A DNA stretch of 64,000 nucleotides from Holothuria scabra. Its lineage: Eukaryota; Echinodermata; Holothuroidea; Aspidochirotida; Holothuriidae. A program made the translations under genes and the position numbers. Location of the stretch: assembly GCA_037179385.1 (NCBI GenBank), contig CM074185.1, positions 53,199,000-53,262,999 of the forward strand, given 5' to 3'. This document shows positions 10,333-21,262 of this stretch, in pieces. Position 1 is the stretch's first letter. Each line of letters opens with the position of its first letter. Under the pieces are notes generated by a model. That model ran no database searches and was not told the DNA's origin. It saw nothing but the letters and a program-made list of their open reading frames with translations.

Positions 10333-12094
10333 CAGTGGCGTAGCTAGGATTTTTTCCAGGGGGGGGGGGGGAGGCAAAGGTATAAAATTTCCCCAAAACT
10401 TTTCCCGGTCAATTTGTATGTGTTTCATATAAAATATGCAAACTTACAAGTATAACAACATTACCATGTCATTTTGTAATATAACCTGCATTTTAATCTT
10501 AAAGTATAAAATTGAGCAATCGGAAATAACAAAGTATACTATTTTGGTAAACAATATCTGGTTTATTTTAATGTACTAACGCAGTGGCGTACGCAGGATT
10601 TCTCTGAAGGGGGAGGGGCATGCAGTATGGTCTAAGGGGAGGGGTGTCCGGAAATTTTTTGACATTTTCAAGGAGCCTACGTGAAAAATGGTGCAAGATA
10701 TTCGACTTGGACAGGAACAGTGTTAAAAGTTGAATCGTGGTGGTTCATTAGGATAAAACTGAAACTTTTCTGTCTTGGCATGCTTTTCTTTATGCCATTT
10801 ATGCTACCTTACGAAGAAAAACTTGTCATTAAATTTGCACACTATTATGAGTCAAAATAAAAAAGCATTGATCGGTATTTGTGGTTTTTCTTGGCCACAA
10901 AATGTTATTTTGTCATAAAGATTATCTAAGCGGAGCGCCACCATTGGTTGGCGCGGAGCGTAGAGAAAATTTCGAAAAATCAGACCCCTCAGATGGTCAA
11001 AATAGCGCATTCATGCTTGTAAAGAGAATCCAAACATGTAGTCTTTTTTATCGATGCCACCAGTGGGAAACAGAGTCTACCTTTTTAAGTAAAAATTGGA
11101 ACTTGACAGAATTTGCCTAGGTCTATTTGTAGGAATTAAAAAAAATTGGCATCACTGAAAGACCTTGCAGGGACAATCCTTCCCCTTTGAAAATTTTTGA
11201 AAAATTGGGTGTCCTTATAAGCAATCTGGTGCAACATATGCTATCTTTTTAAGTAAAATCTGTGTTAATAAAGTTAGACTACGTACTATAGAACAAAGAA
11301 AAAGTGGCATCTGTGAGGGGGGCATGGCCCAATGGTCTCCCCTTCGCACGTCACTAAGGAGGCCTAATAGTGGCTCGATTACACAGGATATCTTGTGAGA
11401 AAAGCAGTCTGTTAAGTGTAGAAGGCTACAAGGTACTCATTATCCATTTATTGTTACACTCAAAGTGAGCAGAAAGCTATTTTCCCGAACTAGCTTGTAA
11501 GCCTCTAAGGATTAGGCTAAGTAACAAAATCTAAGTGTGCCAACGGATCCCGTTAATTCTAATTTCTAGATTAAATTTAAGTTTTTCGTTGGCCGTGGAT
11601 TGTTTCAGCCCCATCCATCGTTATGTACACAGAGTAAAATCGTACAGCTACTGCTGGCTTTTAGAAGAACATTACAACCTCGGGGTCTACGGTAGTGACT
11701 TGTCAGTTTTCACATCCTTTTACTGAATTCCCAAAGTATCACCTGAATAACAGGTTCCTGTGCACTGAAATGCACTGATCATAACCCCCGTGCGTATACG
11801 AACATAAGAGATCATTCAATCTGCTACGCGGCGAGGACATTTCTGTGGAACACGGATTGGGCCGGTTCATGCGACACTGACGAAATCTGAGTTAATTTGT
11901 TGCATGAAAATACGAATTATGTATGAGAAATGTCTCACAATTTCTTATTCTAACAAAAATTTTGAGAAATGTTTGTGAAATTTTTGTAATTATAAGAAGA
12001 TTCATCAAATTTCCCCATTTTCACCAAATTTCCCAAAAAATTTTTCCAGGGGGGCAACTTGCCCCCCTGCCCCCCCCCAGTAGCTACGCCACTG
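10333..12094. mobile_element. hAT-like element with perfect 8-bp target duplication
   Basis: The element begins CAGTGGCGTAGCTAGGATTT and ends TAGCTACGCCACTG. It is flanked by identical 8-mers AATCACAC at 10325-10332 and 12095-12102. Its 1762 bp contain a second element (10582-11356) inserted near the left end. G-runs and C-runs lie just inside the ends. No transposase is visible. The identical duplication implies a fairly recent insertion or chance preservation. Confidence 0.88.
10582..11356. mobile_element. Nested element with CAGTGGCGTACGCAGG end
   Basis: The left end is CAGTGGCGTACGCAGGATT and the right end CGCACGTCACTA, an imperfect inverted pair. It sits inside the larger element 10333-12094. 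The interior has GCGGAGCGCCACCA..GGTTGGCGCGGAGCG, related to the duplicated block of the element at 3657-5261, and a segment shared with 5340-5656. A target duplication is not clear: only ACTAA is shared by the flanks. Confidence 0.6.
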
Positions 12095-12592
12095 AATCAC
12101 ACCCTTTTCACTAGATATTGCATTCTCTGCAAATATATTGCTGCAAATGTTGTAGTAAAAATTTCATTAAAAGAGAAAAAGTGAAAAAAATATAAAAACT
12201 GACGACATACAGTTAAGGGCAATTTATAGAGAGCAATTCTTCTGCTTCACTTTATAGTCGTTCACAACACTTTGGCCGAAGTGGTAGAACGTTTGGGCAA
12301 CTGAAAGATGCAAAGGTTTTTTCAAATGCAAGATATCACTGACAGACGGGGGGATCTACAGATGTATATAGTGCCCCAAATTTGTCAGGAAGAACAGTAT
12401 AGTACACTTAATCAGGTCGGGTAATTTTGTGATTATTTTGCAATTTGGTCATCTTGAATTGAAGTGAAAATTTCTTAATGTCTCTGTCAATTGCTTACCT
12501 ACTTTACAATTAATTTATACCCCTAAATTTACCACAGTTTTAGTTTTCATCATTTTTGAAAGAGTTGGGGAATTATTGGAAATGTCCCTTCT
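12095..12592. other. Intergenic, no recognised gene
   Basis: No gene was found. A weakly tRNA-like stretch (GGCCGAAGTGGTAGAACG near 12275) lacks a recognisable B box and could be a decayed SINE head. Confidence 0.35.
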
Positions 12593-12775
12593 CAGTGGCG
12601 TAACCCCCCACCCCCATGACCCAACCCTGCAATGCAAAAAAAACAAAAAAAAAAACCCCACCTAAAATAGAGATTTTTCTCTCTATCCTTAGAGTTTTCC
12701 CGGTCATTTCGTGCCCCCAAATTCCACCAAGACACCAACCCCTCCCCCCATTGCACAATCCTGGCTACGCGCCTT
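12593..12775. mobile_element. Short hAT-like MITE (CAGTGGCGTA family)
   Basis: It is 183 bp long, starting CAGTGGCGTAACCCCCC and ending TCCTGGCTACGCGCCTT. The flanking 8-mers TCCCTTCT (12585-12592) and TCCCTCCT (12776-12783) agree at 7 of 8 positions. The interior (CCCCCATGACCCAACC, TTTTTCTCTCTATCCT) is shared with the copy at 60803-60984 and partly with 50589-50797, so the three form one subfamily. Confidence 0.75.
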
Positions 12776-12949
12776 TCCCTCCTTCCAAAAAAAAAAAAAA
12801 AAAAACGACTGGCTGTCTCCTCATTATCCACGCCTACATGTTTCCGTCGTATGCGCCATGTCGGTTCATTTTATATAACATAATTTCTTTGGATACACGT
12901 GAGGATACGTTTATGTAAGTATTTATGGACTACCAGATTTTCTATGTGT

Positions 12950-13038
12950 CCTTCGATAGCTCAGTTGGTAGAGCGGGAGACTGTAGAAGTAAACATAAAG
13001 TCATCTCTAGGTCGCTGGTTCGAATCCGGCTCGAAGGA
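12950..13038 (+). tRNA. tRNA-Tyr (GTA) with a 16-nt intron
   Basis: The acceptor stem CCTTCGA pairs with TCGAAGG, followed by discriminator A. The D arm is TAGCTCAGTTGGTAGAGC (A box). The anticodon stem GGAGA pairs with TCTCT and the loop is CTGTAGA, with anticodon GTA at 12983-12985. The TPsiC arm GCTGGTTCGAATCCGGC contains the B box. A 16-nt intron (about 12987-13002) sits one base 3' of the anticodon, as is standard for eukaryotic tRNA-Tyr. A T-run near 13045 can terminate RNA polymerase III. The mature tRNA would be 73 nt before CCA addition. All structural positions look intact, so I judge it functional. Confidence 0.95.
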
Positions 13039-13061
13039 TTATTTCTTTTATCTCTTCATCA

Positions 13062-14412
13062 GAAAGGGGCCGCTTATTTATTTATTTCTCGCCCGTTACT
13101 TCACAGCTGGTAGTCTGCGTAGTGTCTGCATAATGAGTCAGGGTATTAATGAAAAAGTGAAAGTATCATATTTATTTCTTAAAATTCTGTAAATACTTGT
13201 TTGCTTATATGTATTTGAAGGTTGAAATAAAGAGTTCCTTCAAAAAAAAAAGTAATAAAGTTTTTCCTTCAAGGAAAAAAAAAAAGTGATGCATGATAAA
13301 TTATTCAGCTGTAAATACTTGTATATATTATTATTTTTATCCTTTAATTTGCTCTTTTGTATGTATATATGTTGAGAATGAAAACAAAGTTCTTCCAACG
13401 GAAAAAAAAGTCTGCGTAGTGTCTTCCCTAATATATGGTCCAACTCGAGGCCAAACAGCAGTATTTGTACAAGCACGCGTAGTCGTGCCTGTAGCACAAT
13501 TAAAAAGGTGTGCTAGTCTGATAGGAACTTTTTCTTTTCTTGTAAAGGTATTGTTAAAATGCTTTCTCTTGACAATATTGAAATTCATTCGGCCAAGAAG
13601 CACCCATCCCGTCCTTGGGGTACTATTTGGCAACGGGTTTTCGCTAATATACTTGATAATAAATTATGTGACTTTCAGTGGCGTCTGGCACATGGAGTAT
13701 TAAACACTGGTGAGAGAATTTTTAAATTTGGTTTAAGTGATGGTAGGTGTCCTTTCCCGCATTGTAACGAGGTGGAATCTTCCCTTCACCTTTTTTGGTA
13801 TTGTTCGAGAATTAACCCTATTCTGGGTTGGGTCAGAAGTGTATTTTTCACTGTTATTGGAAATAATTACGCTTTTAGTGATAACTTGTTTCTTTACGGA
13901 TATCCCAGTATTGACGTACCAGATATTGTTTTTGACCGACTTTGGGTTTTTTTTCTGTATCACAAAATTCGTAATTTGGAAATCAAGATGCATTTATGTT
14001 TTCCAACATGAGAACCAATCTGCAAATGTTATGCGCTCAATAATTGTAAAAGAAATTAAACGTCGAGTGTTGGCAGATCGATGTCAATAATAATGACAAT
14101 TTAATCTTTAGTCTGTAATGTAATCTTACTCTATATTTTTGACGTAATTATTATGGTTTTGTTTTGAGTATTGTTCTGTCCCATGTCTGTTTCAATGTTC
14201 GTAAAAAAGAAAGGTTTCCTTTGCCATGATAAAATGGTCATTGCTTGTTAGTACGTGGTGTTTATGCAAATTACAATTATTGTATAATGGTGTGTTTAGT
14301 TTAATTAATCACTGTAAATACTTGTAAATATTATATTTATTCCTCAAAATTTGTTTGTATATATGTATTTGACGGGTTGAAATAAAGCGTTCCCTCAAAA
14401 GAAAAAAAAAGG
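13062..14412 (+). mobile_element. 5'-truncated non-LTR retrotransposon with zf-RVT C-terminus, carrying a nested insertion
   Basis: 13559-13960 encodes the end of a LINE ORF2: an FQWRLAHGVLNTGERIF-like stretch, then a Cx4C..Hx4C zinc knuckle (CPFPHC ... HLFWYC) typical of the reverse-transcriptase zinc-binding domain. The frame shifts at a T-run (about 13949-13956) and continues to about 14090 as KFVIWKSRCIYVF and onward. The 3' UTR ends with GAAATAAAG and an A-rich tail at 14397-14410. Similar GGGGCCGC words at 13065-13072 and 14411-14418 may be the target duplication. A second insertion lies at 13128-13409. The element starts about 25 bp after the tRNA-Tyr gene and is a dead copy. Confidence 0.75.
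13113..13424 (+). mobile_element. Nested retroposed LINE 3'-end with 15-bp target duplication
   Basis: GTCTGCGTAGTGTCT occurs at 13113-13127 and again at 13410-13424, bracketing an insert that ends in an A-run (13402-13409). The insert contains two successive 3' tails of one LINE family: each has TGTAAATACTTGT, then a TATATGTAT(T/A)T stretch and a GAA(A/T)..AAAG-TTCC segment before an A-run (ending near 13250 and 13409). The same tail closes the outer LINE at 14310-14410. Confidence 0.75.
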
Positions 14413-15824
14413 GGGGCCGCGAAAATGCTGATGAATTTTAAATGATTCTTTTTTGTATGTGGTCACTTCCATAAAAAGGGCGAAATAAAGTTTCTTCTTC
14501 CTTCGGGAAAAAAGGGCTAAATTTATGACTATTTTGGGTAAAAGTTGGACTTAGCTTGAAAAAAGAAAGGCAAAAGAGGTCATATGCCAACTGAAATATA
14601 GTATTACTCCTCAGTAAATACACTGGAATTGAAGCGTTATTGCATCATGACAATAAAAATAAAGGGTTAAAATGGCATTCTGTGTTTCACTTGTAAACGG
14701 CTGTAGTTTGCCCCAGTGGACACAATTCCTTATCTGCATATTTCTTTTGCAAGTGTGAACATTATAAAAAGTACATAAGATGCTCAATTAATCTGCCGGT
14801 ATGACATCACATATTTCCCATAATGCAAAGAGTTACCGTTGTTTCAACCAATTTTTTTTTAAAAAAATCATAACTTCGACACGCGACATGATACTGAGAC
14901 GGAATTTTCACCAATAAAAAGAAAAAGTTCCTTGAGTTTTTGAACTCCTGAAATTTGTCACCGGAATATTCCTTCAAAAGGCTCAAATGGACGTTTTTCG
15001 AAGCCCTACAGTCTTCGGTATAGAATGTTATATTTTGTTTATTCTAGCTGCGTGTTGCATTTTAATATGAAATTATTGGAGGGGACAAACAGTAGGTTTT
15101 CACTCAATAATTTGATGAAACAAAACTAAGGTCCGCTGGCGTTGATGTGGACTTGGCCAAGTCTCTCGTGATTGTTTCCTGAGGAACGGACAACTATTTC
15201 TCTTTAAAATCCCCTTCTGCACACTGTACTTCATATTTTTTTTGTTTCCTAAATGGGAACACCTTTATACATAGTCGTGCAGAGCTGACCTTTACAAAAC
15301 TAGTGTAGGATCTTGCAATTTAGTGTGGCGTACACTATGGTTCGTTACTATTGGCATTGGTGGCCAGGTACTCCTAACCTATTGAAGAATAACACAGAAC
15401 TTTTGTTTACTTTCTGAAGCCAAAACCGTTTTTCATTGTAATTGGTTTTGCTGTCTCAAACCAGGCGAGATAATTTTTAACGTCGACAACTGTGTCTTTT
15501 TTCTACAAAAACAATATTTTGGGAATTAAAAGAAGCCGAAAGTATTTCTACTACTTGTCTCATTTATTTACGCAACTAGATTTTCACTGTATATATGAAA
15601 CTTTGAGGAACGGTAACTTTTGGTATGAGAACTATTTTACCTACTTTGAAATGTATCGATAGCTTTATCGAGCATTTCGTGACATAATAGGTATCAAACG
15701 AGTTTCAAGGGAGATGAAGAATGTACAGAACCCGAGAAAAGCTTGATTACCAAAGAGAGGAGGTCAGTTAAATAAGTTTTATGGCTCGTTTCCTAGTTCA
15801 AAAGTCGGACAGCCCTTTTCTCAG
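14413..15824. other. Intergenic; one arm of a foldback repeat
   Basis: No gene is recognisable. 15149-15200 (ACTTGGCCAAGTCTCTCGTG ...) matches the left arm of the foldback element at 52123-52407, so a truncated copy lies here. Confidence 0.4.
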
Positions 15825-17068
15825 GTGTTGCTCACTGGCTTGTTTTCTCTACTCCATTGTTATGCTGATCACAAAGCACAATGACAAGAGTTTCCAGTTT
15901 TAAAGTCTTCGGTATGACCCAGACCCGTAGCCAGAATAATCAACTTGGGGGGGCACATCAATATTGGAGTTTCACCGGCCTGGGGGAGGGGTCTAAGGGG
16001 AGGGGGTGTCCCCCTCCCCTTTGAAATTTTTTTGCCTTTTTCGAGGACTCTAGATGCAAAATGGTGCGAAATTTTGCATTTTTCTTTGATATATTTGTCC
16101 TCCGAAAAAGCTGGTCTCATAACAAAACTTTGACCCTTTTTACACTAAAAGTGAAAATGAAATAGAAAAATATGGATATTATAAAAAACAAGTTGCCAAC
16201 GAGGTTGTCAAGGCTAATTGGTGATGTCAAACTTAACTTAAACAAATCATGAAAATCAATCTTTCCTGGAGCTTTATCAAGTATTTTCTTGCCTAAAAGA
16301 GTTTGATTCTGGTTCTTTTTTCTCGGTTAGAAAATTTCGAAACAACTTCAGCTGGGTTGATCTGCATTTGCTTACCCCGTTCCCCGGACACATAAATAAC
16401 TCCTAAATCAGAAAGACGTTGATTTTACTTGTATTTAACTGCTTACTTGTTTTTTGCGGTATACGGTAATTCCAGACACTTTTTCCTAAAGCTGTTCTTA
16501 AGGAATAAATTTTTATGATAACTTCATTACATTATTTTGTGCCTGAAGTCTCTCTTTTTGCACTGCCTACAACGCCGGCCCAGAAACCAGGTAAAATGTA
16601 CATTACTCTCACGTAAGAACTTATATGACAGCTGAATGATACATTGACGTGCGAAATTAGGCTCGAAACAATACTAAGCGAAACCTCCTCGACCTTCAGG
16701 GAAGGGATCTCCACACGCCATCCATGACTAATAATTGACAGTAATAGTTGTGTACGCCGTTCATACGCTCCTTACCCGAGTTAAAGTGTGTTTTGTTCGA
16801 AAGTGGGAGATATTTTTACAGAATTCACTCTAGGTATTTTGAAGTTGTGGTGATTTAATGGGGATAAATTTTTTTCTCCTTCAGTGCAAGACCTTTTATT
16901 GAAAAATTTTTTTGGGGGGGGGGGGGCACGTGCCCCCCTGTGCCCCCCCCCCCCCGTGGCTACGTGCCTGGTATGACCCGACCAGCAGTCGAATTCCAGA
17001 ACTATGGTAGTCCTTTCGGCTACAGGTCGGATGCTCTGACCACTTGTCCCTTCGAGAAACGTTTCACA
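15825..17068 (-). mobile_element. SINE copy (reverse orientation) split by a DNA element
   Basis: The tRNA-like head is at about 16971-17068 on the minus strand (TGGTCAGAGCATCCGACC as A box region, then GTTCTGGAATTCGACTGC as B box region). The body resumes at 15919 and runs down to about 15825 (CCGAAGACTTT, AGCATAACAATGGAGTAG). The two halves join cleanly if the insertion 15920-16970 is removed. Same family as 1470-1721. Confidence 0.8.
15920..16970. mobile_element. hAT-like element inserted in a SINE, perfect 8-bp duplication
   Basis: The ends CAGACCCGTAGCCAG (left) and GTGGCTACGTGCCTG (right) are decayed forms of the CAGTGGCGTAGCCA terminus. The flanks are identical: GTATGACC at 15912-15919 and 16971-16978. 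Length 1051 bp. The right side contains long G and C runs (16914-16926 and 16939-16955). The insertion interrupts a SINE just 3' of its tRNA-like head, giving a relative age: SINE first, DNA element later. Confidence 0.85.
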
Positions 17069-17345
17069 AATGAGTTTTGATTTAATACGTCCTCTGTCCG
17101 CCGGTCTATTCATTAATAAGCCAGTTCGGTAATTTTGGTGACTCTGTACATGCCTAAATCGTCTGGAAAACAAGCAAATCCCGCACCTACAACACGTATT
17201 CCAAAATTTGAGTCTAGACGAACATTTTGTAGAATCAATCCATCCATAAGGTAGGGAGGGTCCTCAAGTGTGGCTTTGTGTTGTGGATTGTGTCTAAGTT
17301 GTGTGTTTGGTGTAAAAATTTGCATTTTAATCTGCCGTAGAGTAG

Positions 17346-18217
17346 AGGCCAATCCATACAGGATGCGTTGCGTTCCGTTTCAAATACGACACGGCACGTC
17401 CCTTTTATCACTTTGCACGTAAATCAATGGAACCGTCCACACAGGATGCGTTGCGTTCCGTCTCGATCGATGAGGAAAAAAAGTTGACGTATCCTTCCGG
17501 ATGCGTCAAATTTTGGCAAAGTCCATGTGCGTTCAGAAACAGATTTGACGCACGGAAGCATGCGTCAACTTTGATTTCTTTCATGTTTTTCTTTCATGAA
17601 ATGCAATTTAACGGGATATGAATGCAAAATGGTACTATGTTTGAGCTTAAAATCACAATGAAACGCCTGTAAAACAGTAAAATAAGTAGAAAAGCTCATT
17701 TTGGGGGCATTATTTCACAACATTGGGAATATATACCTAGGCCTATGATTCTTTGGGTACCCACTACCCTTGCGATATTATTGACTTCGGTAGTGGAAAA
17801 ACGTTGTATTCGTTGTTGGGACGGTAGGCAGAGGAAGTCTTGACACTAGACATGACTGCACAGGGACATTTCACGGCACACGAGAAAATATACAATTTAG
17901 TGTATATAATCAGTGGCGTAGCTTCGGTGGCTTATGGGATCGGGCCCTTCTCGTCTGTGGAGAATGAGAGCCGCAATGGCTAGGTCGTCGTCACTGCTAG
18001 AGTCGCTCATGGTAGTCATATTGAATATCGTGAGTGACGGTGACTGTGACCGGTTTGCTGTAACTTTACCACGATTTGAAGACACTTTTTTGTCAATCGA
18101 AATTGACGTAGTGTGAACGCATCCTGTAAAGACAGGCATGCGTCTTGACGTGTCCGGAGGGATGCGGGAAAAAAACGTGTCGTATCCGGAACGGAACGCA
18201 TCCTGTGTGGACAGGCC
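17346..18217. mobile_element. DNA element with nested inverted ends (CAGGATGCGTTGCG type)
   Basis: The left end, AGGCCAATCCATACAGGATG, is mirrored by the right end, whose complement reads AGGCCTGTCCACACAGGATG. Inside, ACAGGATGCGTTGCGTTCCG occurs twice at the left (17357 and 17441), and complementary copies lie at 18103-18130 and 18189-18207. ATGCGTC words recur in both orientations. A CAGTGGCGTAGC word at 17911-17922 marks a one-ended insertion of the hAT-like family. Open frames overlapping the right end show no recognisable domain. Confidence 0.65.
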
Positions 18218-19568
18218 TTTCAGGACCGAGACCCGTATTTTATTCAAGTTGGCTGGACACATAGATAATATTGTATGCACATTCTTCCGAAAAAAGGGAA
18301 CCCGGTTGGTTATGTGCTGGGCTCGATCGGTTTATGCACAATTCCATGCGGCAACGAATTACCGAACCAGCTTATTTTACCGGCTCTCGTTGACGAACAG
18401 AGCACGTATTGAAAAAGTTGGTGTGAAACATAGAGCAGGGATGCAGGATAGCCTATGTCCTGTAGTGCTCATTGGTGTGCAAAAAGTCATATCAGGGTTA
18501 CCCACCTCGATCGGCAGATACGGAAACTACGGAAGCCGAGAACGGCGCGGTAGCGAGACTGCGCAAATCGATTTCGCTACCATGATTCAAACAAAATAGA
18601 AGAGGGAATACTTCAAGAACGTTTTGTTAAAGCATGTGAAGTATTGAGATGACCCTCAAAATAAATGGACGAGTCTCAGAGCGCTGCTGGAAAACGGAGC
18701 CTCTTAGACAGGAAAATTGTTATCGCTTATCGGTACCGTTTATTCTACCGTTGATAGAACAAACAAGGAAACCATAATACAGGTTAACATTTTTTTGTTA
18801 GTAATTAGTGCAAAGACCACGGGACTCGAAAGTAAATCTATGCTAGGGGAACGAAAACGAGCGATTTATTCCGAAAAGGTATAAGCTAACCCTATAGACT
18901 TGGGAGTGCAAGGCCTGGCAGTTTCTGTAACTGAGTAGGCAATGAAATTGATTATTTTAAAGATTTATACGGGGATTGTTGGGACATGCGCTCTCCTGGT
19001 TGAAAGAAGTAAAGAAAAGAAGGAATGAAAAACTCTGCCATAGAAGGTAAATCATGTACCTCAATGATAAGAGCTCTAATTTTAGCTTTAACTTGCGGGC
19101 ATGAGTTTTGTGACAAATGTTACCTTATCAGCTCCTTAGGCAGGCGCCTATGTGGGACATTTGTAGCAGGGAGGGGGCACTAATTCGACCGGCCATAAGT
19201 GCCAGAGGTACCACCAGGTACTATTTCAACAAACGCGCCGTTTCTGAGGAAATGGAACGTGTTCAAGCTGAAACGAATTCGGATCGGGTTATGATCCATT
19301 TTTTAATATTTGTAGTAAATATCTTCCCCATCTCTGATCGGAAACGGCCCAAAATTTTCTAACTTGTGTAAATGTATGTATCACAGGGCTAAAAACTCAA
19401 ATTTATACTAGTCCTATTATTTACAGTAGTTCGTGGTGTCACATGCACCGACAGACAACTTTTATCAGACTAGATAATAATATGAATATTCATGTAGGAT
19501 CAGCGTTCTCGTTCCTGATTGGTAAACCAAACTATACTCCCTGACGTCGGGGTGTATGAAAGGCAGAG
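18218..19568. other. Intergenic, no recognised gene
   Basis: Nothing with a recognisable domain, RNA fold or terminal repeat was found. An open frame of 153 codons (18138-18599) straddles the end of the preceding element and is compositionally unremarkable. Confidence 0.35.
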
Positions 19569-19871
19569 TTAAAGGCATATTCTTTCATCCCAAACAGTTC
19601 CAATTCTCCCAACCTACTTACTTCTAGCCCCTCCCACATTTATCTAAAACTAATCTTTATCCAGACAAAATCCTTCTTTATTGCTTCATGGCTTGTCCCA
19701 GTATCCATACAAGTCCATAATGTGTAATCAAGACACTCTCAGTGCCCATGCTGTGTAATTTAGCTATGATGCATTGTTTGAATGTGATGCCAATCAAAGA
19801 GCTATACCAATTGAGAGCTTTAGTATATGTATATGAAACTGTAGTTTAGGGTGACGAATGACTGCCTTTAA
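19569..19871 (-). mobile_element. TTAA-flanked MITE, family T1 (reverse copy)
   Basis: It begins TTAAAGGCATATTCTTTC and ends GACTGCCTTTAA, so the ends are a short inverted repeat (AGGCA) within TTAA. The interior CCAATTCTCCCAACCTACTTA is the reverse complement of the T1 copies at 8040 and 36670. 303 bp, non-coding. Confidence 0.75.
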
Positions 19872-20648
19872 CCATACCCCGACGTTAGGGTGACCCTGAC
19901 TAAGAGAATTCGATTTGCTTTTCGCGCCGTTCTCGGCTTCCGTAGGTATACCCTCGTTGCTGGTGCTGCTTTGTTGTTGCGTTCATTTGTGCAGTGATCG
20001 GGAAATCCCCACACACAGACTACAGAGCTACATGCATGGAACACATGCATTCCATTTTCACATGACGGGAAGCCGTGGGATTCTCCAGACATGAACCTTC
20101 GACCGAGACGGAAAAACGTTTATCATTCTAATAAGGCACGGTACTTCGACAGTCTGGATTGCCTGTCGCTGGTTTGTATGTTGCTGCAATGCTTTTTCTG
20201 ATGTGATCAAGAACGACTGTTTGTGTTCACCTTCTTTGGACTGATTGTTGTTATGTTAGGCTGACACTGCCGAGCTCCTCAACTGCCCGCCTGCCATTGT
20301 ACTACTACTATTTGTCTATTACTTAATAGGCCTAGTAGGTGCATTGCAAGTTTGCCTTATGTAAGTAGCCTATACATGATACATATCCACAATGTGATTT
20401 TTTTCTTTTCAAATAATACAATTACTTTGTGTAGACACTACCTAGGTATTATTAACATATAGATACTCACAGAGGCCAAATTCGAAGGGCGGAAGTCTGC
20501 TAGCTGATCACTGATCAGTCGTTTTTAAAGCTAACACTGGTAGTATAAATATGTGTGATTTTACAACATTTACAGCAATTCTTGCAAACACCGTCCTTCA
20601 ATAAATTTCAATTACAAGGAACGGTTTTATGTTTCCTTGCTTGCTGAA
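19872..20648. other. Intergenic, no recognised gene
   Basis: No gene, RNA or clear repeat boundary was recognised in this stretch. Confidence 0.35.
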
Positions 20649-20910
20649 TTCAAGGTAAAGAGCAGTCCCCCAAAACTTATTTTGAAGAAAAAGCTAAATA
20701 ACACAATTTTCATCTTATTTCTTTTCAAAGTATCTTTCAGTACATTTTTTGACTTGACCATTGCATATTCAAGGTAAACTAAGCATTTATTTCTGGTAAA
20801 TTTCACATTTGAAGAGAAAAAACATTGTCACATGACTCCCTACAGCCAATCATGAAACTAGTCAGCCTACTACACTTCTTCAATTTGGGATGACTGCTCT
20901 TGACCTTTAA
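20649..20910. mobile_element. TTAA MITE, family T2
   Basis: The left end TTCAAGGTAAAGAGCAGTCC is mirrored by the right end GACTGCTCTTGACCTTTAA. 262 bp. Related sequence lies at 8860-9140 and, as a reversed half copy, at 25505-25601. TTAA or near-TTAA at both ends suggests the same target choice as family T1. No coding capacity. Confidence 0.75.
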
Positions 20911-20917
20911 TTTCTAC

Positions 20918-21176
20918 TTAACCCTTTACCGTTGTGCTCCGATCGGGGCATATTTGCGCGCCTGGGGAATGGGAGGAAAGGCGGACGTAGCACACCCCGC
21001 ATCAGCGTCCGTAAGCCACTGACCCTGTGACCTTAAACTATTGTCTCTCTCGTTGTTTTGGCCAAATTTTCAGGTAGCTACTCGCAGTTTCAAGCTTCGA
21101 GTGAAACAGTAAAGATTGGTGACAGCCGAGCTCTCCGTTTGGGTCCAAAAGGACCCAAACAACGGTAAAGGGTTAA
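20918..21176. mobile_element. TTAACCCTTTACCG MITE, copy 1
   Basis: The ends are perfect inverted repeats: TTAACCCTTTACCGTTGT at the left and its complement ACAACGGTAAAGGGTTAA at the right. 259 bp. A small perfect hairpin, TTTGGGTCCAAAAGGACCCAAA, sits next to the right end. It begins 7 bp after the end of the T2 element. TTAA target and CCCTTT ends recall piggyBac-type elements. Confidence 0.85.
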
Positions 21177-21262
21177 AATAAGCCTGTGGACGTGTGCTTA
21201 CTGCAAAGCTGATGCCACTGTCTCTGCGTGTGTGCACAGCCGAGTGGTGTAGATACTTTGGA

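Noticed and set aside
10582..11356. 8-bp target duplication for the nested element
   Set aside because: The flanks share only ACTAA in uncertain register, so no duplication is claimed.
12275..12330. Possible tRNA gene or SINE head
   Set aside because: Only an A-box-like stretch is present; there is no B box and no acceptor stem.
18138..18599. 153-codon open frame on the + strand
   Set aside because: It begins inside the inverted end of a DNA element and shows no recognisable protein features.
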